Assembly: GCA_036557185.1 (NCBI GenBank)
Contig: DATBHZ010000018.1
Location: 1-22,974, forward strand
Reading direction: 5' to 3'
Source: DATBHZ01 sp036557185
GTDB taxonomy: Bacteria > Actinomycetota > Acidimicrobiia > IMCC26256 > JAENVU01
DNA length: 22,974 nucleotides
Part shown: positions 1 to 6,415 of the stretch, in pieces
How positions within the stretch are numbered: position 1 is the stretch's first letter
Layout: every line of letters starts with the position of its first letter
Made by a program: the position numbers and the translations under genes
The notes under the pieces: model-generated
Seen by the model: only the letters and a program-made list of their open reading frames with translations
Databases searched by the model: none
What the model was told of the DNA's origin: nothing

Positions 1-85
1 CTTCCCGCTCTCGCGCCTTCGGCGCGGGCCGCTCGGGCCACGCTCCCTGCTCGGCGGGATACCCGCCTCCCTGACGGTCGCTCTT
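1..85 (-). repeat. Dispersed ~86-base intergenic repeat, copy 1 (cut by window edge)
   Basis: Read on the minus strand, this stretch begins one base after the TAG stop of the glycosyltransferase gene (stop at 87-89) and matches the repeats at 5121-5206 and 9102-9189 in order and spacing. It shares the hairpin GGCGGG-TAT-CCCGCC (53-67) and the hairpin GCGCC-GAA-GGCGC (13-25, minus sense). The reading frame open in the other copies (residues GGYPAEQ, AWP, PK, RERE) is also open here. However, the position of their ATG is AAG (83-85), and the Shine-Dalgarno AGGAG is changed to GAGAG. The window starts inside or at the end of this copy, so its far boundary and the next gene are not visible. Confidence 0.85.
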
Positions 86-86
86 G

Positions 87-1253
87 CTACCGAAGGCGCA
101 TGAGCGAGAGCACCTCGTCGGCACGGCGGTCCCACGCATCGCCCGCCACGGCCGCTCGGCGGTCGGCAGGCGTGCCCGGACCACGGTCAGCGAGGCGCCC
201 GCGCACCGCGCTGACGAAGTCGTCGGCGTCGCGCGCGACGGTGAGAACCTTGTCGTAGCGGTGCACCTCGGGGAACTCGGTGCTCACGACAGGGAGCCCG
301 AGCGCGAGGTACTCCTTCATCTTGACCGGGTTGCACGCGGCGATCCACTCGCTGTCGCACCACGGCATCAGCGCAACGTCGAAGCCCGATGCGTACGCGG
401 GGATCCGCTCGTACGGCCGGAAGCCCAGCCAGTGCACGTTCGGGAGCGACTCGAGCCCGTTCATCGGCACGGTCGAGTCGCCGATGAGCACGAGCTGCGC
501 GTCCGGGATCTCGCGGGCTGTGCGCTCGAGGAGCGGCACGTCCACCGTGTAGTCGTTGATCCCGCCGAAGAACCCGATGCGCGGATGGGGGATGGGGGCA
601 AGGTCGTCGGGCTCCTCGGTCGGCGGTCTCGGCCGGAAGTGCTCGAGGTCGACGCCGTGATCCAGGAACACAGCCCGGTCGCCGGTGAGCGCTCGCTCGG
701 CATCGAGCAGCGCGTGGCTCACATAGAGCACGTGATCCGACGTGCGAAGCAGGTCGCGCTCGAGCGCTTCGATCGCGGGCCGGTCGATGTCGCCGAACGC
801 CGAGTGCTTGTCGGCGCGGTTGTACAGGAGCGTCCGGCGGTGCATCCCCTGGATGACGTCCCAAGCGGTGGGGATCGTGACGAAGATCGCCGGGTCCTCG
901 ATCCCGATCGATCGAGCCGCCAGCTCGACCTGGGTCCGGACCGACGCGGTGTTCGCGGCGCGCACCAAGTCGTTGCCGAGCATGGGAACGGTGACGGGGC
1001 TCAGGACATGGAAGTTCGGCAGCCCGTCGACGGGCCGCCGCAGACCGCGCGCGATGCTTCCGACCTTCCGGACGATGCGCCGACCGGCCTGTGAGGTGCG
1101 CCCCGGTCGCGGCGTGCGCATGCCGATGCTGTTGACGAGCAGGACGGGCTGTGTGCGCGCGATCCGCAGCATGAGCTGGACTTCGGAATGGGCGCGGTTG
1201 TGGTACCACCAGTCCTGCGCAGCGAAGCAGATGACGCCGGGGCGTCGGGTCAT
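87..1253 (-). CDS. GT-B fold glycosyltransferase (family 1/4-like)
   Basis: The 388-residue protein resembles GT-B glycosyltransferases that move a sugar from a nucleotide-sugar donor to an envelope or capsule acceptor. The C-terminal half is the recognisable part: HGVDLEHFRP at about 199-208, the IGFFGGIND loop at about 226-233 that opens the donor-binding domain, and NPVKMKEYLALGLPVVS at about 308-324. The last is the E-containing donor-site segment usual in family 1/4 enzymes. There is no signal peptide or membrane segment, so it should act at the cytoplasmic face. The ATG start overlaps the stop of the upstream MaoC-like gene as ATGA, making it the third gene of a minus-strand unit. Substrate and product cannot be read from sequence. 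The repeat copy at 1-85 follows its stop directly. Confidence 0.8.
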   Translation of the reverse strand: MTRRPGVICFAAQDWWYHNRAHSEVQLMLRIARTQPVLLVNSIGMRTPRPGRTSQAGRRIVRKVGSIARGLRRPVDGLPNFHVLSPVTVPMLGNDLVRAANTASVRTQVELAARSIGIEDPAIFVTIPTAWDVIQGMHRRTLLYNRADKHSAFGDIDRPAIEALERDLLRTSDHVLYVSHALLDAERALTGDRAVFLDHGVDLEHFRPRPPTEEPDDLAPIPHPRIGFFGGINDYTVDVPLLERTAREIPDAQLVLIGDSTVPMNGLESLPNVHWLGFRPYERIPAYASGFDVALMPWCDSEWIAACNPVKMKEYLALGLPVVSTEFPEVHRYDKVLTVARDADDFVSAVRGRLADRGPGTPADRRAAVAGDAWDRRADEVLSLMRLR

Positions 1254-1618
1254 CGGTCTGCGTGGGGGTTGCGGCGGTGCGCGCTGCCCACAACGGCCGT
1301 GCGCCCTGTCGTGGTGCTCGTGACCTCCAGCTGGGCGCGCTCTTCCGGAGCCTCCGTCAGCGTGACCTCCGCCTTGACTCTCTCACCACCCGTGACCATC
1401 CCGACGAACTTCAGCTCGACGGATCCGTGCGCGAGGAACTCCTCGCCCCACGCGTCGAGCAGCAGGCCGTACGCCGGAGCCGCGACCTGCATGCCCTGCG
1501 CCACGAGCTTGCGGTAGCCCAGCTCGGCGGCGGCCTCGGGATCCGAGTGGAAGTTGCCGCGCCGCGAATACATGCGGAGCAGGTCGTCCGTCAGCTCGAA
1601 TGACCGGCGCCGGCTCAC
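1250..1618 (-). CDS. MaoC-like hotdog-fold protein, second subunit
   Basis: This 122-residue protein carries a MaoC/hydratase-2-like segment, with RGNFHSDPEAAAELGY at about 22-37 followed by VAQGM. The family normally hydrates or dehydrates acyl-CoA (or acyl-ACP) thioesters through an Asp-His pair in a D-x-N-P-x-H motif. Here the His is present, but the position five before it is Arg rather than Asp. The GTG start overlaps the TGA of the upstream MaoC-like gene as GTGA, which fits a two-subunit enzyme with each hotdog on a separate chain, as in HadAB-type dehydratases. A longer frame opens upstream, but it would overlap the neighbouring gene heavily and has arginine- and histidine-rich shadow composition. 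Function in fatty acid, steroid or other acyl metabolism is not decidable. Confidence 0.75.
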   Translation of the reverse strand: MSRRRSFELTDDLLRMYSRRGNFHSDPEAAAELGYRKLVAQGMQVAAPAYGLLLDAWGEEFLAHGSVELKFVGMVTGGERVKAEVTLTEAPEERAQLEVTSTTTGRTAVVGSAHRRNPHADR

Positions 1619-2010
1619 GACGGCTCGCAGAAGGTCGCGACCGAGGTCCAGAGCGCGCTGCCGTCGTCGGTGGTGATGTCGAGCGACACCTCGATGTAGG
1701 CGCGGTCCCGCTTCGTGAACCTCCGGGTCACGGTGCCCTCGACGACGAGGTCGCACGGTGCGGGTGCGCTCGTGTGGCAGGTCAGGACCTGCGCCGTCTG
1801 GAGCAGCGGTCGGGGAGCGACGGTCTGCAGCGTCAGGATCGACAGGTTCGCCGCCATGGGCGGGTAGAGCGCGCCTGCACGGCGGAGCGGGTGGTCGATT
1901 CCGGCTCCGGCCCAGTACCGGTCGTTCGCGGCCTCGCTGACGGAGAAGCGCTCCGGCCCGAGCTTCGTTCCGGCCACGGCGCCGCCGAACGGCTCTCCCC
2001 GGTCAGGCAC
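1615..2010 (-). CDS. MaoC-like hotdog-fold protein, first subunit
   Basis: This 131-residue protein resembles the N-terminal, non-catalytic hotdog of split MaoC dehydratases. It shows the start GTKLGPERFSVSE, a middle LYPPMAANL segment, and a C-terminal beta-rich stretch ending VEGTVTRRFTKRDRAYIEV and ALWTSVATF. It lacks the H-x-D hydratase motif, so it most likely pairs with the product of the overlapping downstream gene. The GTG start at 2010 is preceded by AAGGG (2020 to 2016 on the minus strand) at five-base spacing. The promoter region is shared with divergent argC, where a minus-strand -10-like TATTAT (2048 to 2043) lies inside the putative ARG boxes. Whether arginine affects this unit is unknown. 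Confidence 0.72.
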   Translation of the reverse strand: MPDRGEPFGGAVAGTKLGPERFSVSEAANDRYWAGAGIDHPLRRAGALYPPMAANLSILTLQTVAPRPLLQTAQVLTCHTSAPAPCDLVVEGTVTRRFTKRDRAYIEVSLDITTDDGSALWTSVATFCEPS

Positions 2011-2017
2011 GAAAGCC

Positions 2018-2055
2018 CTTGCATCGATATGCAGAAGGATGGATAATATTCACCA
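2018..2055 (+). promoter_or_regulatory. Tandem ARG-box-like operator for ArgR
   Basis: TGCATCGATATGCA (2020-2033) has perfect TGCAT/ATGCA arms and fits the TGnATnnnnATnCA pattern of ARG boxes. A weaker second site, TGGATAATATTCA (2040-2052), has a three-base centre. The two centres are about 19-20 bases apart, close to the two-turn spacing usual for paired ARG boxes. The first box covers the -35 and the second the -10. The repressor gene argR lies in the operon this site would control, giving a feedback loop. Binding is inferred from pattern only. Confidence 0.6.
2019..2047 (+). promoter_or_regulatory. argC promoter with 17-base spacing
   Basis: TTGCAT (2019-2024) and GATAAT (2042-2047) form a sigma-70-like promoter with a 17-base spacer. 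The -10 matches TATAAT at five of six positions. Seven bases separate it from the argC ATG at 2055, so transcription should start at or next to the A of the start codon. No Shine-Dalgarno sequence lies at a usable distance; AAGGA at 2035-2039 is 15 bases away. Confidence 0.6.
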
Positions 2056-3092
2056 TGGCGTATCGGGCCGGAGTCGCCGGCGCGTCAGGGTATACGGGGG
2101 CCGAGCTGCTCCGGCTGCTTGCCGCGCACCCCGAGATCGAGGTCGTGGCGGCGACGGCTGCTTCCCATGCGGGCAGCACGGTCGCCTCCGTCTACCCGTC
2201 GCTCGCATCGGCCTACCCGTCGCTCGAGCTGCATTCCCTCGACGTGCGCGGCCTCGCGGGGCTCGACCTCGTCTTCCTCGCGTTGCCGCACGGCGAGTCC
2301 CAGCAGATCGCGCCGGCGCTCGTCGAGCAGGTCGGCCACATCGTCGACCTCGGCGCCGACTTCCGGCTGCCGGCCGAGGTGTACGAGCGGTGGTACGGCA
2401 CTGCGCACACGGCACCCGAGCTCATCGGCGAGTTCGCATTCGGGATGGTGGAGCTGTTCCGACCCGAGATCGCGCGCGCCGATCACGTCGCCGCGCCCGG
2501 GTGCTATCCGACGGCCGCGGCGCTCGCGCTGGCGCCGCTGTACGCCGAAGGCCTCGCCCAGCCGACAGGCGTGATCGTCGACGCGATGTCGGGAGTGTCG
2601 GGGGCCGGCCGCGGGCTCAAGCTCGGCTCGCACTTCTCGGAGGTCGACGAGAGCGTCAGCGCGTACGGCCTCCTCACGCACCGCCACACTGCCGAGATCG
2701 AGCTGGCGCTGACGCACGTCGGGTCGGGTCCCGTAACGGTGCTGTTCACTCCGCACCTCGTCCCGATGGTGCGTGGCATCCACGCGTCCTGTCACACGCG
2801 ACCCGCCGTCGACGGGCTGAGCACGGCCCGTCTCCTCCAGACGTATCGCGACTACTACGCGGGCGAGGCGTTCGTCTCGGTGCACGACGACCCGTCGCCC
2901 ACGAAGGCCACGCTCGGCGGCAATGCGTGCCACGTCAGCGTCCGTTACGACGAGCGGACCGGATCGATCCTGGCGACGGGTGCGATCGACAACCTGGGCA
3001 AGGGCGCGTCGGGTCAGGCGATCCAGAGCGCCAACCTGCTCCTCGGCCTCCCCGAGGGGACCGGGCTCACGAGCGCCGGGATGTGGCCGTGA
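2055..3092 (+). CDS. argC: N-acetyl-gamma-glutamyl-phosphate reductase
   Basis: ArgC reduces N-acetylglutamyl-5-phosphate to the semialdehyde with NADPH, the third step of arginine synthesis. The 345-residue protein has the usual length. The NADP-binding loop GASGYTGAEL is at 9-18, the active-site cysteine is C150 in PGCYPTA, and the HRH motif around H208 holds the catalytic His. I chose the ATG at 2055 over upstream in-frame codons because the family's N-terminus (AGVAGASGYTG) begins here and the promoter -10 lies seven bases before it. This is the first gene of the operon; its TGA overlaps the argJ GTG (GTGA). Confidence 0.97.
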   Translation: MAYRAGVAGASGYTGAELLRLLAAHPEIEVVAATAASHAGSTVASVYPSLASAYPSLELHSLDVRGLAGLDLVFLALPHGESQQIAPALVEQVGHIVDLGADFRLPAEVYERWYGTAHTAPELIGEFAFGMVELFRPEIARADHVAAPGCYPTAAALALAPLYAEGLAQPTGVIVDAMSGVSGAGRGLKLGSHFSEVDESVSAYGLLTHRHTAEIELALTHVGSGPVTVLFTPHLVPMVRGIHASCHTRPAVDGLSTARLLQTYRDYYAGEAFVSVHDDPSPTKATLGGNACHVSVRYDERTGSILATGAIDNLGKGASGQAIQSANLLLGLPEGTGLTSAGMWP

Positions 3093-4258
3093 GCGTCACC
3101 GCCGCGCGCGGCTTCGAAGCAGGAGGTCTGGCCAGCGGCATCAAGCCCGACGGCGCGCCCGACCTCGCCATCGTGACGACAGCGGACCGCGCCGCGGTGC
3201 CCGCAGCGGGTGTCTTCACCTCCAACCGCGCGTGCGCCGCGCCCGTCCAGGTGAGCCGCCGTCACCTCGGTGACGGGCGCGCGGCTGCCGTGGTGCTCAG
3301 CTCGGGCAACGCGAACGCCGCGACCGGCGACCGCGGTCGGGCCGACGCGCTTCGGATGGCCGCACTGACAGCCGAGGGCATCGGGTGCGCGACAGCGGAC
3401 GTGCTCGTCTGCTCGACCGGCCTGATCGGCTACGAGCTCCCGATAGGCGCCCTGGAGAGCGGCATCCCGAAGCTCGCCGCCGATCTCAACGGTGCCGAGG
3501 CTGCAGCCGGAGCGATCCTCACGACGGACACCGTGCGCAAGGAGGCGGTGGCCACGATCAGGGGGACCACGGCGACCGTCGGCGGGATGGCCAAGGGCGC
3601 CGCCATGCTCGCGCCCGCCATGGCGACGATGCTTGCCGTGCTCACGACCGATGCGGTTGTCGGCCCTGACGATCTCGGTGTTGCGCTGGGCCGCGCCGTC
3701 GACGAGAGCTTCAACCAGCTGTGCGTCGACGCGTGTCAGAGCACCAACGACACCGTGCTCGTCCTGGCAGGTGGCGCGTCGGGGGCGGACGTCGGCGGTC
3801 CCGGGACGGCGGCGCTCACCGACGCGCTCACGGAGGTGTGCGCCTCGCTCGCGGAGCAGATGGCCCGCGACGCGGAAGGTGCGACGAAGCTCGCTCGCGT
3901 CACGGTGCGCGGCGCGGCGTCGAGCGAGGACGCACGCCGTGCGGCGCGCTCGGTCGCGGGCTCGCAGCTCGTCCAGTGCTCGCTCAACGGGGGCGATCCC
4001 TACTGGGGTCGCGTGTTGTCCGAGCTCGGGGTGAGCGGCGCGGAGCTCGATCCCGAGGCCGTGGACATCTCGTACAACGGGGTGACGAACTGCCGCCACG
4101 GCGTCGCAGCACCGCACGATGCGACGGCGCTCGCTGCGGAGATGCAGGGCCGCGAGATCCACATCGAGTGCGACCTGCACCTGGGCAGCGCCACCGCGAC
4201 GATGTTGTTCACCGATCTCTCGCACGCGTACATCGACGAGAACCGGGGCACGTCGTGA
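3089..4258 (+). CDS. argJ: Glutamate N-acetyltransferase / ornithine acetyltransferase
   Basis: ArgJ moves the acetyl group from N-acetylornithine to glutamate, closing the acetyl cycle; bifunctional versions also use acetyl-CoA. The 389-residue proenzyme contains the autocleavage site in KGAAMLAPAMATML, with T180 the expected nucleophile exposed at the new N-terminus of the beta chain. Other family marks are SSGNANAATG (71-80), VLVCSTGLIG (105-114) and the C-terminal end in a short polar tail. No argA or argE is in the window, which fits the cyclic route. The GTG start overlaps the argC stop. The same frame is open back through argC, but that upstream part is arginine-rich shadow sequence. 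Confidence 0.96.
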   Translation: MSVTAARGFEAGGLASGIKPDGAPDLAIVTTADRAAVPAAGVFTSNRACAAPVQVSRRHLGDGRAAAVVLSSGNANAATGDRGRADALRMAALTAEGIGCATADVLVCSTGLIGYELPIGALESGIPKLAADLNGAEAAAGAILTTDTVRKEAVATIRGTTATVGGMAKGAAMLAPAMATMLAVLTTDAVVGPDDLGVALGRAVDESFNQLCVDACQSTNDTVLVLAGGASGADVGGPGTAALTDALTEVCASLAEQMARDAEGATKLARVTVRGAASSEDARRAARSVAGSQLVQCSLNGGDPYWGRVLSELGVSGAELDPEAVDISYNGVTNCRHGVAAPHDATALAAEMQGREIHIECDLHLGSATATMLFTDLSHAYIDENRGTS

Positions 4259-5124
4259 GCACCGACATCCGACGCGCAACCGCGGGCGAGAAGGCACACA
4301 TCCTCGCGGAGGCGCTTCCCTACATCCAGGAGTTCAGCGGCCGCATCGTCGTCATCAAGTACGGCGGCCACGCGATGGAGGATCCGGAGCTCGCCGATCT
4401 GTTCGCGCAGGACGTCGTCCTCATGCGACTCGTGGGCATGAACCCGGTGGTGGTGCATGGGGGAGGGCCGCAGATCAGCGCGCTGATGCAGCGTCTCGGC
4501 AAGGAGCCCGAGTTCCTCGACGGCTTGCGCGTGACCGACGCGGAGACCGTCGACATCGCGCGCATGGCATTGGTGGGCAAGGTGAACCGCGATGTGGTCT
4601 CGGCGCTGAACCGGCACGGCTCGTTTGCCGTCGGGCTGTCTGGCGAGGACGCGGGCCTGATCCGTGTCGGTCCGCGCGACGAGCGCCTCGGCTTCGTCGG
4701 CGACATTCGCCACATCGATCCGTCGATCCTCGAGCGGCTGCTGCGTGAGGAGCTCATCCCGGTCGTTGCGACGATCGGGATGGACGAGACGGGCCAGGCG
4801 TACAACGTGAACGCCGACACCGTCGCCGGCGCGATCGCCGAGGCGCTCGGCGCGACCAAGCTCGTGTACCTGACCGACGTTGCCGGGGTGTACGCCGACT
4901 ATCCCGACGAGTCGTCGCTGATCTCGCGCATCGATGCATCGGGGCTCGCAGCGCTCGTTGACGCCGGTACCGCGACCGACGGTATGGTGCCGAAGCTCCA
5001 GTCGTGCGTGCACGCGCTGCGCAACGGCGTCGAACGCGCCCACATCCTCGACGGCCGTCTCCCGCACGCGCTGCTGTTGGAGTTCTTCACGCGAGAAGGC
5101 ATCGGAACGATGGTGAGCGGATGA
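4255..5124 (+). CDS. argB: Acetylglutamate kinase
   Basis: ArgB phosphorylates N-acetylglutamate with ATP, the committed step. The 289-residue protein shows IKYGGHAM (34-41) with the phosphate-binding Lys K35, VVVHGGGPQI (66-75), and NVNADTVAGAIAEAL in the ATP-binding half. The N-terminal helix region (EALPYIQEFSG, 19-29) and the conserved C-terminal end (AHILDGR, EGIGTM) resemble the arginine-inhibited hexameric kinases, so feedback inhibition by arginine is likely but inferred. The GTG start overlaps the argJ TGA as GTGA. Its own stop forms ATGA with the start of the micro-ORF inside the repeat at 5121. Confidence 0.96.
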   Translation: MSTDIRRATAGEKAHILAEALPYIQEFSGRIVVIKYGGHAMEDPELADLFAQDVVLMRLVGMNPVVVHGGGPQISALMQRLGKEPEFLDGLRVTDAETVDIARMALVGKVNRDVVSALNRHGSFAVGLSGEDAGLIRVGPRDERLGFVGDIRHIDPSILERLLREELIPVVATIGMDETGQAYNVNADTVAGAIAEALGATKLVYLTDVAGVYADYPDESSLISRIDASGLAALVDAGTATDGMVPKLQSCVHALRNGVERAHILDGRLPHALLLEFFTREGIGTMVSG

Positions 5125-5206
5125 GCGAGCGTCCGCGAGGCGGGTATCCCGCCGAGCAGCGAGCGTGGCCCGAGCGGTCCGGCCCGAAGGGCCAGGAGCG
5201 GGAAAG
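5121..5206 (+). repeat. Dispersed ~86-base intergenic repeat, copy 2 (argB-argD junction)
   Basis: This copy begins at the ATGA shared with the argB stop and ends just before the argD ATG at 5207. It contains hairpin 1, GGCGGG-TAT-CCCGCC (5139-5153), hairpin 2, GGCCC-GAA-GGGCC (5181-5193), and AGGAG (5194-5198) directly after hairpin 2. It is flanked by a perfect 8-base direct repeat ATGAGCGA (5121-5128 and 5207-5214). Over the first 83 bases it differs from copy 3 at about 11 positions, four of which are paired changes in the hairpin 2 stem. Confidence 0.9.
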
Positions 5207-5210
5207 ATGA
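5121..5210 (+). CDS. Putative 29-codon micro-ORF inside repeat copy 2
   Basis: The frame starts at ATG 5121, overlapping the argB stop (ATGA), and ends at TGA 5208-5210, overlapping the argD ATG (again ATGA). It therefore forms an unbroken bridge for ribosomes passing from argB to argD. The peptide begins MSERPRGGYPAEQ and ends KGQERER; it is rich in Arg, Glu, Pro and Gly, with no signal or membrane segment. A homologous 28-codon frame lies at 9102-9188. All visible differences between the two frames change the amino acid, which argues against selection on the peptide. It may be translated only as a coupling device. Confidence 0.3.
   Translation: MSERPRGGYPAEQRAWPERSGPKGQERER
5194..5198 (+). 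promoter_or_regulatory. Repeat-supplied Shine-Dalgarno for argD
   Basis: AGGAG lies eight bases before the argD ATG at 5207 and directly after the 3' arm of the repeat's second hairpin (5181-5193). It fixes the argD start at 5207 rather than the in-frame GTG at 5165, which lies inside the repeat. Because it touches the hairpin, its access could depend on that stem. Confidence 0.7.
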
Positions 5211-6415
5211 GCGACGTGTCGTTTGAACAGCTGGTAGCGCTCGATGCGGAGCACGTGATGCAGACGTATGCGCGTCTGCCTATCGCGTTCGTGCGCGGCG
5301 ACGGCACGAAGCTGTGGGACACCGACGGCAAGGAGTACCTCGACTTCCTCGCCGGCCTGGCCGTGGTGTCGCTCGGTCACGCGAACCCGGAGGTTGCCGA
5401 GGCGATCGCGACGCAGGCGTCCACCCTCGTACACGTCTCGAACCTGTATTACAACGAGCGCCAGCCGCAGCTCGCCGCGGTGATCGACGGGCTGCTCACG
5501 GAGGCGACGGGCGCTCCCGGCAAAGTGTTCTTCACGAACTCGGGCGCCGAAGCGAACGAGTGCGCCATCAAGGTGGCCCGCCGCTACGGGCAGGCCAACG
5601 GCGGTCGCGAGCGTTTCCACGTCGTCTCTGCCTACAACTCGTTCCACGGCCGCACGCTCACCACGCTCGCGGCGACGGGCCAGCCGCAGAAGCAGGAGAC
5701 GTTCCAGCCGCTGCCGGAGGGCTTCCGGCAGGTCGCGTTCGGCGATCTGGACGCGCTCGCCGCGGCGCTCGACGGGCGCGCCTGTGCGGTCATGCTGGAG
5801 CCGATCCAGGGCGAGGGCGGGGTCGAGCCTGCGCCTCCCGGTTACCTCGAAGCGGTACGCGCCCTGTGCGACGAGCGCGAGGTCTTGCTGCTCGTCGACG
5901 AGGTGCAGACAGGTCTCGCCCGCACCGGGCGCTGGTTCGGGTTCGAGCACGGCGGGGACGTGCGTCCGGACGTCGTGACGATGGCCAAGGCGCTCGGCAA
6001 CGGGATCCCGATCGGTGCGTGCTGGGCACGGCGAGACGTCGCCGACGCGCTGCAGGCCGGCGATCACGGGAGCACGTTCGGCGGCCAGCCGCTCGCGGCC
6101 GCGGCCGCGCTCAAGACGCTCGAGATCATGCAGCGCGACGATCTCGTACGGCGCGCCCACGAGAAGGGCGAGGACCTCGCGAAGCGGCTCGGAGCGGTCG
6201 ACGGCATCGAGGCCGTAAGGGGCGCCGGGCTCCTCCTCGGGGCCGAGCTTCGGCCCGCCAGCGACTCGCGTGCGGTCATGCTGGCCTGCCTTGATCGCGG
6301 CTTGGTCGTGAACGCTGTCACGCCGACCGCATTGCGTCTCGCGCCGCCGCTCCTCGTGACCGACGACGAGATCGAGCAGGCCGTCGCGATCGTCGAGGAG
6401 GTGCTCGCATCATGA
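5207..6415 (+). CDS. argD: Acetylornithine aminotransferase
   Basis: ArgD is a class III PLP aminotransferase that converts N-acetylglutamate semialdehyde to N-acetylornithine using glutamate. The 402-residue protein has the usual length. It shows NSGAEANECAIK (111-122), FHGRT (146-150), the PLP-ring Asp D231 in LVDEVQTG, and the Schiff-base Lys K261 in TMAKALGNGIPIG. Its start at 5207 is supported by AGGAG at eight-base spacing and by loss of homology upstream, where the frame runs through the repeat. The TGA overlaps the argF ATG (ATGA). Confidence 0.96.
   Translation: MSDVSFEQLVALDAEHVMQTYARLPIAFVRGDGTKLWDTDGKEYLDFLAGLAVVSLGHANPEVAEAIATQASTLVHVSNLYYNERQPQLAAVIDGLLTEATGAPGKVFFTNSGAEANECAIKVARRYGQANGGRERFHVVSAYNSFHGRTLTTLAATGQPQKQETFQPLPEGFRQVAFGDLDALAAALDGRACAVMLEPIQGEGGVEPAPPGYLEAVRALCDEREVLLLVDEVQTGLARTGRWFGFEHGGDVRPDVVTMAKALGNGIPIGACWARRDVADALQAGDHGSTFGGQPLAAAAALKTLEIMQRDDLVRRAHEKGEDLAKRLGAVDGIEAVRGAGLLLGAELRPASDSRAVMLACLDRGLVVNAVTPTALRLAPPLLVTDDEIEQAVAIVEEVLAS

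Noticed and set aside
2039..4258. A 739-codon open frame covering argC and argJ, as if a fusion protein
   Set aside because: Only the part from 3089 onward is ArgJ. The upstream part is arginine-rich and antiparallel to nothing known; it is the wrong frame of argC, which is itself intact in another frame.
3014..4297. Long minus-strand open frame opposite argJ (also similar frames opposite argG at 7837-9519, argH, and the acyltransferase)
   Set aside because: High-GC coding sequence leaves the antisense frame open. These are rich in Arg, His and Asp, have no recognisable domains, and lie opposite well-supported genes.
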